Below, piece after piece: positions 1 through 9,355 of a stretch of 64,000 nucleotides of DNA (position 1 is the first letter of the stretch; every line of letters starts with the position of its first letter). Position numbers and translations under genes: made by a program. The notes below the pieces were generated by a model. It searched no databases, was not told the origin of the DNA, and saw only the letters and a program-made list of their open reading frames with translations. Source of the stretch: Capsicum annuum (Eukaryota; Streptophyta; Magnoliopsida; Solanales; Solanaceae); NCBI RefSeq assembly GCF_002878395.1, contig NC_061118.1, positions 3,771,651-3,835,650 of the forward strand, written 5' to 3'.

Positions 1-139
1 AAAATAGGAATATGGTATTACCAAATACCATACCTAATCAAAGTTTAATTTACCGATTACCGAACTCCCAAACCGAAGTTTAAAAGTATGGTATTTGGTA
101 GCTACTCTCAATTACCGAATTAGCAAACGCCCACCCCTA
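1..139. mobile_element. hAT-type MITE fragment, cut by the window edge
   Basis: The sequence carries mirrored GGTATTTGGTA / TACCAAATACC words and ends at 130-139 in CCCACCCCTA, the complement of the TAGGGGTGGG terminus typical of plant hAT non-autonomous elements. Only one terminus is in the window, so length and TSD cannot be checked. It lies in what appears to be an intron of the minus-strand host gene. Confidence 0.5.
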
Positions 140-362
140 ATTGAAACACCTTCCTTTTTACACAAGTCAACATAATCCGAGGACAATCCAAAAAAGGTTA
201 TCTGGGAGAGAGGGAGTAGTACATACTGATTCTCTGCATACAACAAATTAAGTATCTTCCAGGGTGACTCAGGGTAGAGTTATAACCAAACATCGAAATT
301 AAAAGACAGAATTGATAGCAAATGGAAAAGCAAGGTCACAGAAAATGTTTCAAGAGAGTTAC

Positions 363-502
363 CTTAGGTAAGGCCACTGAACTGCATTAAAATCAGAGGA
401 AAGCTCACAGTACACTCCTGAGTCTTGAGCACGCGGCAATCTTCCACGTGATAAAGATGAAAATTTAAAATCTCCAAGCTGATCTGTATGCTCATAAACT
501 TC
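363..502 (-). CDS. Host gene exon (most 3' exon in the window), function unknown
   Basis: On the minus strand this 140 bp block is bounded by a good acceptor (ACTAG before GAAG, AG at 503-504) and a good donor (CTAAG followed by GTAACT, exon end at 363). It is open in the frame starting GAA and reads EVYEHTDQLGDF near its start and FNAVQWPYLR at its end, a composition that looks coding. It was too short for an ORF-length cutoff. It probably follows the exon ending near 591 in the same gene, and that gene continues beyond the left edge. The family was not recognised. A second frame is also open, so the frame choice rests on composition and on a donor with correct phase. Confidence 0.55.
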
Positions 503-590
503 CTAGTCATTACAATTACAAATCAAACAAGATACATTAGAATAGATGAAAAGGAAACATCAGTCCTTTACCAGTAATAGGAGCCATAAC

Positions 591-859
591 TTAAATATGC
601 TTTCCCATATAATCACTAATCCCAGAGAAGGCAGAAGCTGCTGCAGTCTTAGATGCATGTAGCATATTTGCGACATTGGGTACATATAACTGGCTTATGG
701 ATGTTGGCACTTTGTCAAAAGGATTCCTGCATAGCATATGTTCTTTGGTGACTGTGGTAGAGGAACTGACAAGAGCAGGAGTAGGAAAATCCAACCCATG
801 ATACAAGCTTTGCGTTCTTTGATTCTCGTTGAGTTTAATCTGCCTTCCATTCGAGCTCT
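591..859 (-). CDS. Host gene exon, part downstream of a SINE insertion
   Basis: Minus-strand frame running from the SINE target duplication (851-859) to a TAA at 591-593. It encodes about 90 residues rich in Ser, Ala and Asn (for example SNGRQIKLNENQRTQSLYH). Across the 9 bp duplication TCGAGCTCT the frame matches that of the other half at 1058-1309, so both are one original exon. The TAA sits directly before a possible donor (AA followed by GTTATG), which would join in frame to the exon at 502. Either this stop is a recent nonsense change or the exon ends differently. No known domain was recognised. Confidence 0.55.
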
Positions 860-1057
860 TTTTTTTTTGTTGATAACCGTGGTGTCCGGGCCAGCTTGCG
901 AACACCTCGACTAAATCCACGGGATACCTGTCACCTCCCACCAGCATCAGCTACCTGGTAACTCTGTCCACCAAGGCTAGAATAGATGGGAAGAAAACAC
1001 CTAGTGTTTGTCTCTGGTGGGAATTGAACCTGAGACCTCATGGTGCTCATCCCAACG
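860..1057 (-). mobile_element. Solanaceae-type SINE inserted in an exon
   Basis: About 198 bp on the minus strand, flanked by a perfect 9 bp target duplication TCGAGCTCT (851-859 and 1058-1066). It contains a Pol III B-box-like GGTTCAATTCC and a 3' region with GCAAGCTGGCCCGGACACC, which I recognise from Solanaceae SINEs, and ends in a short A-run. The A box is weak, so the 5' end may be shortened. Read-through from the upstream exon half meets a TGA inside the SINE within four codons. Confidence 0.85.
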
Positions 1058-1309
1058 TCGAGCTCTCTTTGCTAGATAATTGTAGATTTTGATTTCCAAT
1101 TAGAGTTGAACTTGATAATGGAAACCCCAGCGGAACTGCCTGTGAAGGTGGAGCTGTTCTAGACATTGGTTTGCAGACAGATCTCATATTACCATTATCA
1201 AAGGGTCCACTATGAGAAATTAAAGATGTCTTCCCATACAAATTAAGGGTGTTCTGAGCATCAGGCATATCTATCATCCTACCACAGGCTTGCAGGAAAG
1301 AAGGTTCTT
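1058..1309 (-). CDS. Host gene exon, part upstream of the SINE
   Basis: Acceptor CATGAG before AAGAACC (AG at 1310-1311 on the plus strand). The exon is phase 1, so the G ending the previous exon (1450) plus AA gives ...NIDK-EEPSFLQACGRM... with no frame break, which strongly supports this splice. The frame runs Ser/Pro/Leu-rich to SSKES and then enters the SINE. It is a soluble, low-complexity plant nuclear-type sequence with no recognised domain. If the SINE is retained in mRNA, the protein is truncated here. Confidence 0.6.
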
Positions 1310-1449
1310 CTCATGTAAGGCCAAGCAATTGCTATGACCAATCCCTTCTACAATTCCCTTAACAGTCCTTTTATTTTCGTAATACCTGGAGTAGAGTCCA
1401 AAGTTCAACTCAGAGGCACTGTGTCAATTAACAATATTGTTGGCCACAC

Positions 1450-1884
1450 CTTTATCGATGTTCCCATGTCCAAGAGCACATGAAGCACCAACATTGAATT
1501 CCTTATTAGTCATCTTACCTCTAGCACAATGAAAATCAATTTGGTCGCACTTTAGAGTAAGGGATTTACACTCAGGTTCTCCAGGTGGAATATGACTTCC
1601 ATTAACCCTATTTTTGGTAGCTTCAGAGTACAGTAGTCCTTCTGAAGCACCCTTGAACTGCACTTGAACCACAGGAAATATGGAATTTCCAGTCCTGGAT
1701 TCACTTGTTGCATTGTGAAGTCCATAAGGAATATTGACAGGGTCCTTTTGGCCCTTTCCACTTCCAACTGCATGGTGAAGTCCATAAGAGAAATTGACAG
1801 GGTTTTGCTGGCCCTTTCCACTTCTTGGACTCAAATTCAACATATGAAAATTTGAACTGCTCTTTTCCACTGCCTGTAATTCAA
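1450..1884 (-). CDS. Host gene exon with a 20-residue internal duplication
   Basis: The minus-strand exon opens after CAGCAG (acceptor at 1885-1886) with VELQAVEKSS and ends GHGNIDK at a donor AAAG followed by GTGTGG. It encodes about 145 residues and contains a tandem pair of 20-residue units (SGKGQxxPVNxxYGLHxA). The polypyrimidine TTTGTTCCTTTAG just upstream on the minus strand marks the preceding intron, which the LTR retrotransposon at 1940-9331 occupies. The frame would run on to a TGA at 1424-1426 if the donor were not used. No family was recognised. A Cys/His pair (CDQIDFHCARGK) is visible but does not match a zinc finger I know. Confidence 0.65.
1711..1830 (-). repeat. In-frame tandem duplication, 2 x 60 bp, in a host exon
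   Basis: Units 1711-1770 and 1771-1830 share most bases (GTGAAGTCCATAAG...ATTGACAGGG...GGCCCTTTCCACTT). The period is exactly 60 bp, so the duplication adds 20 residues and keeps the frame. The differences between the units are mostly substitutions, so it is not brand new. Confidence 0.85.
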
Positions 1885-2513
1885 CTGCTGCATGATACTG
1901 ACGGGTGTATACATACATATCAAGAACTAAAGGAACAAATGATACCAAACGGTATCTAACTGAGCACAAAACAGCCACAATCTTCGCAAAACAGTCCACA
2001 CGACAAGCCACCAAACGGAAACAACAAACACAAACTTAAACGAAAAAGAAGATAGGTAACTTGACACAAAGAGAACACATAATGTAGCAACTAAAGAGTA
2101 TAAAACTCTAAAACCTCTACAAAATACGTTAACAAGCACCAAGTTCTTACAGTGACCGCCAAGGGAATCAACTCACCTCAAGATCCACCGTTTCCAAGCA
2201 AAGAACAATATTGGCTTTTCCAAGCCCTAAGCTACAATGGCTAGTCCAAGCCTTAACTAAGAAATACACTAAGGTGGTCTATTCTCAAGAGAGAGGATTA
2301 TCAATGTCTCATATTTTCATCATTCAACAACTAATGAGAGAAGACCTAAAAAGTCCTACTTATAGTATATTACAAAAGAAGACAAAAAGATCACTTTGCC
2401 CTTAATGAGAGGGGCTGCCATGGTGTGTAAATACACCATGTGCGATGTCCAAAATACCCTTAATGAAAGGGCTGCCAAGGTGTGTTGGACTTGAATGAAT
2501 GGCGCCTCTTCAA

Positions 2514-4384
2514 CAACAACAATAGCAAACCCAGTGTATTCCCACAAAGTGAGGTCTGGAGAGGGTAAGATGTATGCAGACCATACCGCTACCTCCGAAG
2601 AAGTAGAGAGGCCGTTTCCGATAGACCCCCAGCTCAAGCTAAAGGATAGTAACAAGTGGATGGATGACATAATAAAATCAAGAATAAGAAATAGTAAATT
2701 GGAAATCAGAGAAATACGAAATACGCAAAAATAAGAGCGACACGAAAAAAGAAAATAGGGACTAAGACATAGGGCCCTCACCTAGTCATACCATACACAC
2801 ACAAACCAAGGACACCTATGTACAAGCCTCGGATTACTAACCCGGCTACACCATAACACCCCAGACTGCAAGCTACAACCCACACACTCCCATTAACCTT
2901 CTACCCTTATTCGTGACCTCCACACCTTCCTATCTAGGGTCATGTCCTCCGTCAGTTGGAGCTGCTCCATATCATGTCTAATCACCTCCCTCCAGTATTT
3001 CTTCGGCCTACCTCTACTCTTCCTGAAACCATCCAAAGCTAGCCTCTCACGCCTCCGGACTGGGGCATCCGCGCTCCTCCTCATCACATGCCCGAACCAT
3101 CTCAGTCTTCCTTCCCGCATCTTGTCATCTACCGAAGCTACCCCCACCTTCTCCCAGATAATCTCATTCCTAACTCTGTCCCCTCTAGTAAGCCCACACA
3201 TACAACGCAACATTCTCATTTCCGCCACTTTCAATTTTTGGATGTGAGAGTGCTTGACTGGCCAACACTCTGCCCCCATACAACATGGCCGGCCGGACTG
3301 CCACTCTATAGAATCTGCCTTTAAGCTTAAGGGGCACCTTCTTATCACACAACACTCCCGAGGCGAGTCTCCACTTTATCCAACCTATTCCAATACGTTT
3401 AGAGACATCTTCATCGATTTCACCATTCCCCTGAATTGTAGACCCAAGATACTTAAAACTGTCCGTCTTACAGACATCTTGGGAGTCCAACCTCACCACT
3501 ACTTCATCCTCCTGCCTCAAGTCACCAAACTTGCATTCCAAATACTTCGTCTTGAACCTACTCAACCTGAACCCCTTGGACTCAAGGGTTTGCCTCCAAA
3601 CCTCCAATTTGTCATTTACAGACCCCCCCCCCCCCCCGCGCCTCATCAATTAGCACTACATCATCCGCAAATAACATACAGCAAGGCACCTCACCTTGAA
3701 TGCTCCGCGTCAACACGTCCATCACCAACACAAATAAGAAAAGACCAAGAGTCGATCCTTGGTGCAACCCTATCTCCACCAGAAAATGCTCTGAGTCTCC
3801 TCCCGCCGTCCTCACACGGGTATTCCCTCCATCTTACATGTCCTTAATAGCTCTGATGTATGCCACCGGAACCCTTCTCACCTCCAAGCATCTCCAAAGA
3901 ATCTCCCTCGGGACTTTAGCATACGCCTTTTCCAGGTCGATGAACACCATATGCAAATCCCTATTCCTCTCTCTATACTGCTCCACCAATCGCCTCACCA
4001 GGTGGATTGCCTCTGTCGTCAAACGACCAGGCATAAATCCAAACTGATTCTCTGAAACGGACACGACCCTCCTCAACCTCCGCTCAACCACTCTCCCAAA
4101 TCTTCATAGTGTGACTCAACAACTTAATACCTCTATAGTTGTTGCAACTCTGAATGTCACCCTTGTTTTTATACAGTGGAATCAACGTACTCCATCTCCA
4201 AGCCTCGGGCATTTTCGCAATCTTGAAAATACCATTAAACAAAATAGTCAACCACCTTAAACCTGCCTCACCAGCATACATCCAAAAATCCACCGAAATC
4301 TCGTCAGGCCCCGTCGCCCTACCCCTCCGCATCCTATGAATAGCCTCTCTGACCTCCTCAACCTTAAAATGCCGACAATAACTG
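2514..4384 (-). mobile_element. 5'-truncated RTE-type LINE inside the 3' LTR of element A
   Basis: About 1.87 kb on the minus strand. The 3' end (low coordinates) has a (CAA)n tail at 2511-2522 followed by the block with CCCAGTGTATTCCCACAAAG and GACCATACCGCTACCTCC that marks Solanaceae RTE LINE 3' ends. The 5' end is cut in the palm region of reverse transcriptase. The intact LTR at 9101-9113 gives the empty site: TTCAA-TGCTCTC-AAAATCG. At the occupied site the 7 bases between are missing and no target duplication is seen. Confidence 0.85.
2893..4384 (-). pseudogene. LINE reverse transcriptase pseudogene (RTE-like, C-terminal part)
   Basis: Minus-strand fragments read in order as a LINE ORF2 product. 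They are a palm segment with RGRATGPDEISVDFW and IPLYKNKGD (4084-4384), [16 protein letters not shown] (around 3940), the catalytic block [10 protein letters not shown] (around 3650), then the C-terminal region [20 protein letters not shown] and [11 protein letters not shown] (2900-3560). The order is normal for RTE-clade elements. The endonuclease and N-terminus are missing. Frames change several times, and a 15-base C run at 3623-3637 lies directly after the FADD motif and shifts the frame. Not functional. Confidence 0.88.
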
Positions 4385-4603
4385 AAAATCGAGGATGGTT
4401 TATACTTCAAGGCTTGTGGTTCTCAGGTTAACAATAATGGAAGCATCCAAGCAACCTTCCAAACGCGGGATTGCTTAAAGTCATGCTCAAAACAGGCCTT
4501 CCTTGCATATCCTTGTGCTCTCAGGGTGACCAAATCTTGAGCCTTTAGGTGTTGGCCTCCAAAGATGTCATCAAAAGCTAAGGCGGCCATTTGACTTGTA
4601 TCA

Positions 4604-4616
4604 TCCTCCCCTCCTT
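4604..4616 (-). other. Polypurine tract of element A
   Basis: On the minus strand AAGGAGGGGAGGA abuts the TG of the 3' LTR. This fixes the element orientation. Confidence 0.85.
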
Positions 4617-4841
4617 GAAAAGGATTCGACCTCGAATCCATACCTTGCAAAACAAGAGAAAGGACAAATAAGCACAACTTCCTCATGGCATGAAGGTTAG
4701 AGTTAGCACAATAATAAACATCATCATGCCAATGCGGAACATACTTGAAATATAACCATGAATCCGTTGTGTTAGTCATGAAAAGCTTAGCAAAAACATC
4801 ACAAAGGGCATGGTTAAGACAAGTATCAAGAGATAAAGAAA

Positions 4842-6035
4842 CTAGAAAGGATTAATAGTATCCTGAAGTCCCAAAGGTAAGGCTACCAGTAACTTAAGGA
4901 CCATAAAGCACAATTGTTTCATTACCCCTTCAAGTGACCTCATCAAATGTGGTGCCACTATTGGTCTTAAAGTCCACCAAACAAACATGGCATAGTCATT
5001 AGAACAAGTGGACCAACCAACAAGTTTCCTACCTCTACATAATACAAATCCAAAACTAGCATGGATGTCATCATAGGCAAAGAGGTAGCATAGGAAAGAA
5101 CCAAGTGTAAAGGTATACACGGGTGAAGATAAAGCATTTAAGCACATACACATTCTTTCCTTCAAGCAAATAGGCAACTTGGCATCCTCAAGTTGGTATT
5201 CATGCAATGTAAGCACAAGTGTGTCAAGCAAGGATGCAAATTTAGACACATCACCCCAAGGAGTCAATGACACCTTTGCCCTCGGGTTTTCAAGAAGAAC
5301 TACACAGTCCTTACCCTTAAGAGTACTCTCATCTTTCAAAAAGAGATTTTCATCTTTAGGAGGAATGTTGTCACACCATAGTGGATTAGCATATAGGCTA
5401 TAGACTTCAAGGCAATCTATAACATCATTTTCTCCACTAGGTTCCTTAGGAGTGTGTATATCATCTTCAAACAAGACATTATACCGAAAGAGAGCATGTT
5501 CTATCTCATGGACAGATTTAGAACTAGCAAATTCCTCACTCTCTAAAAGATCAATATCAAGTTTTAAAGAGGTTTCAAGCATAAGATTATCCCAAGAATG
5601 GCTCTCCGATTCACTCCCATTTTGTTGACCAACATTTTCAAGTATCTTACTCACTTGAGTTCTAGTAATCACATCACACACATACTCAAGTGGTGGACAA
5701 GTTTCACAAATAAGTTGGTCAACACAATTTTCACACGACGATGTACATTCATTCAACGCAATAGATTCAACACTAGGTGGACACAAGTCAATCTTACAAG
5801 AAGAGTCAACTCGGTCATCTATAGGATCAACTAGTGTATCCACTCGCACAACATGTACATCATCCACAAGTGGCAAAGAATCAATATACTCACATGTAGG
5901 TAGGCTATTACTCACACTCAACGGCTTATTAGCCACATGATGATACAATGCTAAGTGTGTATCAAGAGATTCCAACCAACACAGGAACAACAAGATGAAC
6001 AATAAAGTGCTAGTGAATTGAAAATGACCACACAC
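4842..6035 (-). CDS. Intact unknown ORF (397 aa) in retroelement A
   Basis: An uninterrupted minus-strand frame of 397 codons sits between the gag-like fragment and the 3' LTR. The N-terminus (MCGHFQFTSTLLFILLFLCW) is hydrophobic and looks like a signal peptide or membrane anchor. The middle is acidic and Cys-containing (for example TSSCENCVDQLICETCPP). The C-terminal third contains further hydrophobic stretches and WGDVSKFASLLDTLVLTLHEY. No gag, protease, RT or integrase motif is present. Its place after the missing pol and before the PPT is where extra or envelope-like ORFs lie in some plant retroelements, but I see no proof that it is an envelope protein. It may be a gene product captured by a non-autonomous family. 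It is the longest open frame in the window. Confidence 0.7.
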   Translation of the reverse strand: MCGHFQFTSTLLFILLFLCWLESLDTHLALYHHVANKPLSVSNSLPTCEYIDSLPLVDDVHVVRVDTLVDPIDDRVDSSCKIDLCPPSVESIALNECTSSCENCVDQLICETCPPLEYVCDVITRTQVSKILENVGQQNGSESESHSWDNLMLETSLKLDIDLLESEEFASSKSVHEIEHALFRYNVLFEDDIHTPKEPSGENDVIDCLEVYSLYANPLWCDNIPPKDENLFLKDESTLKGKDCVVLLENPRAKVSLTPWGDVSKFASLLDTLVLTLHEYQLEDAKLPICLKERMCMCLNALSSPVYTFTLGSFLCYLFAYDDIHASFGFVLCRGRKLVGWSTCSNDYAMFVWWTLRPIVAPHLMRSLEGVMKQLCFMVLKLLVALPLGLQDTINPF

Positions 6036-6150
6036 GGCTTCACTAGGCTTGCAACACTTGTTTGAACTAGAAAAGTGAGTTTAACAAAAAGAACAACAAA
6101 GACAATATTGCTAGTGAATCGAAAGAGACCCACACGGCTTCACTAGACTT
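5986..6150 (-). repeat. Diverged duplication covering the ORF start of element A
   Basis: Two blocks, about 5986-6051 and 6088-6150, share TGCTAGTGAATyGAAA...CACACGGCTTCACTAG. Each encodes a similar start: MCGHFQFTS with a hydrophobic run, and MGLFRFTSN with a hydrophobic run. The second is in another frame and is followed by stops, so the signal-like N-terminus appears to have been duplicated. Confidence 0.65.
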
Positions 6151-6807
6151 TTATATTCAACAACACAATGTTAACAAGATTTACAAAGAAAGAGATAGAA
6201 ACTTGACACACAATATTCATTAATCTAAGAACCCTAACAAGAGAAAAGACCCTAAGACTAATAAATATCAATACCAAGTTCTTACTTGGACCAAGAGGAA
6301 CTCAAAGAACCTCAAGAACCTAGTTTCTAGCCAAGATACAACACTAGTATCACTCTACTAGTGAGAATTTGGTTTTGGCCTCTCCAAATGATGAGAAAGA
6401 GAAGTCAAAAATTTACAAGTCTTTGTTTCTTGAATAATAGGAATGAACTAAAGCAAGACTAGCCCTATTACATGGCTTATATAGTCACTTAGAAAGGAGG
6501 GACAAAGACCAAATTACCCTTGGCATTTAAGTGGGTGGGTTTGGGGTGTCTTGGTGGGCCTTTATACATTTTATTAAATATAGGCCCTTAGATGGGCTCA
6601 CATAGGCCTCACACATGGCCAAGAATGTGAACAAGGCTTGGAGTCGTTGCAACTCACGTGCTTGGCTTCGTGTGAAAGGTCTCGAGCTAGGAATTCCCGT
6701 ATCACATGACCATCATTCACATGCACCAAAGTGTAAGAGTTAGCTATTTTACCTTGACATTCATGAGTATGTTCGTCTTTACCTCGGTGTGAAAGTCCTT
6801 CACAAGC

Positions 6808-6975
6808 TTAGGCAACAACTTTCTTCGGGAAGCTCTCATCGCAAGTTGTTTGGACAATTGGATTTTGAGGGAAGAGTTTGGGTAACAATTGGCGTATAAT
6901 TTCAATGTGCCGTTGCATAACTTCAAGATCGTCATTGATGCGATCACACGTGGCCTTGAAATTATGGGCAGCCAT
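6808..6975 (-). pseudogene. Short gag-like N-terminal fragment of element A
   Basis: From an ATG at 6975-6973 the minus strand reads MAAHNFKATCDRINDDLEVM and about 35 more residues before a stop at 6808. The heptad-like helical start resembles the beginning of plant Ty3-type gag polyproteins, but no capsid or zinc knuckle follows. It is probably what remains after an internal deletion of gag-pol. Confidence 0.4.
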
Positions 6976-7920
6976 GGAATCTAACAAAAAAAAAAGAAAG
7001 ACAACAACAAACAAAAGAAAACAAACAAGATTAGTAGTAAAAACTCCTCACCAACACTCGTATACACTCACCATTGTGATTCTCACAATTGGAGCGGCGA
7101 ATATTGAAAGTTCAATAGTCAATAAGATGTCAATCCTACTTGGCGACCGGAATGGATTCTTGTTTTGATTGACTCAAGACACAAAACAAAATTCACTTAT
7201 GAACTTGAAACAAAGAAGTTACTACGAGTTACAAACGAGAAAAGCATACAAATAACGAAGACACGAAAGAAACGCATTCAAAAACTAATTTACAACTTAG
7301 TAGGTATTTACTAGTTGCCAATTAGTATAAGGATAAAAAAAAATGAAACTAAGAATCAACAATAAGAAACTAAGAATCCAAGATTTTGAGCCCTAAGTTT
7401 TGGTATTGTACAAAAATTGGTGATGTAGCGGTCTAGGATTGGTTGCGGTTTTTGAAAGGTTCTTATTTTTCCAACTTTGAAATTTTGGTTCAATTTTCAA
7501 TTCTTGAAGAAGTGTATTTCGGCCTTGGGGAAGAAAAATATCAAGATTGCAGCCGTTTTTCACATTCAAAAAGGTTTGACTTGTCTTGCACCTTTTGGGC
7601 AAGACACCTTTTTGAAGGGTTGGTGGCCCTTTCTTCTTTTGGACACCTAGAAAAGTGTTTTTTCCCTCTTTTAGTACCAGGTCTTTTGTAGATCTTTTTG
7701 TCCCCCTTCCCTTTTGGTCGGTTTTTGGGATTTGTTTTCAAGACTAACAAATGTCTTACTTCTTTCTACTTGGTTTTTGGATCAAACAACACTATTGAAG
7801 AGCTTTTTTGCAACTAGACATGAAGATAGTCTAGAACAACAAGAACTTTCAATAGAAATTTGAAAACCTAGCCTCACGTTGAACCTCCAACAATCAACAA
7901 CACCTTTTTCAAGCTTAAAA

Positions 7921-8374
7921 ACCACAACAAAATACCAACAACACAAGCTCAAACCACCTTCAAGTTTCGGTCCACACAACAACAACAACAATGTTCAAGT
8001 TCTTGAAACCGTAACAACAATACCAACAACAATGTTCAAGCTCAACTTGGATCTAGACTAAAGGGTGTTAGTGAAGACAAAACTAACACTTAGAAACAAC
8101 TAAGACAATTAAAACACACTTAGATCTAGACACAAATCTCGGCCAAAACCACAACAAAATACCAACAACACGAGCTCAAACCACCTTTAAGTTTCGTTCC
8201 ACACAACAACACCAACAATGTTCAAGTTCTTGAAACCGTAACAACAATACCAACAACAATGTTTAAGCTCAACTTGGATCTAGACTCAAGGGTGTTAGTG
8301 AAGACAAAACTAACACTTAGAATCAACTAAGACAATTAAAACACACTTAGATCTAGACACAAATCTCGGCCAAA
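7921..8374. repeat. Tandem duplication, 2 x 227 bp, in the 5' leader of element A
   Basis: Units 7921-8147 and 8148-8374 are nearly identical, beginning ACCACAACAAAATACC and ending AATCTCGGCCA. A third partial start follows. The unit is rich in CAACAA and lies between the PBS and the gag-like ATG. Confidence 0.88.
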
Positions 8375-8515
8375 ATAACAAGAACACAATTTCGGCCAAG
8401 AACACAAAAAATGGACAGATTTGCCTCTTTTTGATTTTTTAGTTTTCTAACACTTTTTTTTTATTTTCAAGTTTACGAGCCCAAGATTGATCTTGTGGGA
8501 ACAAGATCAAGCCAT

Positions 8516-8527
8516 GCTTTGATACCA
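8516..8527 (-). other. Primer binding site of element A (initiator Met tRNA)
   Basis: The minus strand reads TGGTATCAAAGC two bases inside the 5' LTR. The usual plant sequence is TGGTATCAGAGC, so one base differs. Confidence 0.85.
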
Positions 8528-8529
8528 AA

Positions 8530-9331
8530 TGGTACCAAACCGTATCTAAATGAGCACAAAACAGCCCATAATCTTCGCAAAATAGTCCACACAACAAGAC
8601 ACCAAACGGAAACAACAAACACAAACTTAAACGAAAAAAGAAGATAGGTAACTTGACATAAAGAGAACACATAATGTAGCAACTAAAGAGCATATTAAAC
8701 TCTAAAACCTCTACAAAATACGTTAACAAGCACCAAGTTCTTACGGTGACCGCCAAGGGAATCAACTCACCTCAAGATCCACCATTTCCAAGCAAAGAAC
8801 AATATTGGCTTTTCCAATCCCTAAGCTATAATGGCTAGTCCAAGCCCTAACTAAGAACTACACTAAGGAGGTCTACTCCCAAGAGAGGATTTTCAATGTC
8901 TCATATTTTCATCATTCAACAACTAATGAGAGAAGACCTAAAAAGTCCTACTTATAGTATATTACAAAAGAAGACAAAAAGATTACTTTGCCCTTAATGA
9001 GAGGGGCTGCCATGGTGTGTAAATACACCATGTGCGATGTCCAAAATACCCTTAATGAAGGGGCTGCCAAGGTGTGTTGGACTTGAATGAATGGCGCCTC
9101 TTCAATGCTCTCAAAATCGAGGATGGTTTATACTTCAAGGCTTGTGGTTCTCGGGTTAACAACAATGTAAGCATCCAAGCAACCTTCCACACGCGGGATT
9201 GCTTTAAGTCATGCTCAAAACGGGTCTTCCTTGCATATCCTTGTGCTCTCGGGGTGACCAAGTCTTGAGCCTTTAGGTGTTGGCCTCCAAAGATGTCATC
9301 AAAAGCTAAGGCGGTCATTTGACTTGTATCA
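8530..9331 (-). repeat. 5' LTR of element A (802 bp)
   Basis: Direct repeat of 1940-2513 + 4385-4603, TG...CA bounded. It is uninterrupted and so preserves the pre-insertion sequence of the LINE target. Confidence 0.9.
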
Positions 9332-9355
9332 ACAAATTCACAAATAATAACAGAC

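Larger units (their letters stand above)
1940..4603 (-). repeat. 3' LTR of element A, split by a LINE
   Basis: The LTR proper is 1940-2513 plus 4385-4603 (793 bp) and matches 8530-9331 (802 bp) at high identity with scattered substitutions. In minus orientation it starts TGATACAAGTC and ends ...GTATCA. The LINE at 2514-4384 accounts for the interruption. Confidence 0.88.
1940..9331 (-). mobile_element. Complete non-autonomous LTR retrotransposon A (7.4 kb) with nested LINE
   Basis: Both ends are direct repeats running TG...CA. The outer flanks carry a perfect 5 bp target duplication ACAAA (1935-1939 and 9332-9336). The orientation is minus. The primer binding site complementary to initiator Met tRNA lies inside the right LTR, and a purine tract lies inside the left LTR. 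Between them I find no protease, reverse transcriptase, RNase H or integrase, only a short gag-like start (6808-6975) and an intact 397-codon ORF next to the 3' LTR. It occupies an intron of the host gene. Superfamily is uncertain; the layout (extra ORF between the missing pol and the PPT) fits a Ty3-type derivative (LARD). Confidence 0.9.

Noticed and set aside
3254..3847. 197-codon plus-strand frame, Pro-rich
   Set aside because: Antisense shadow of the LINE reverse transcriptase on the minus strand.
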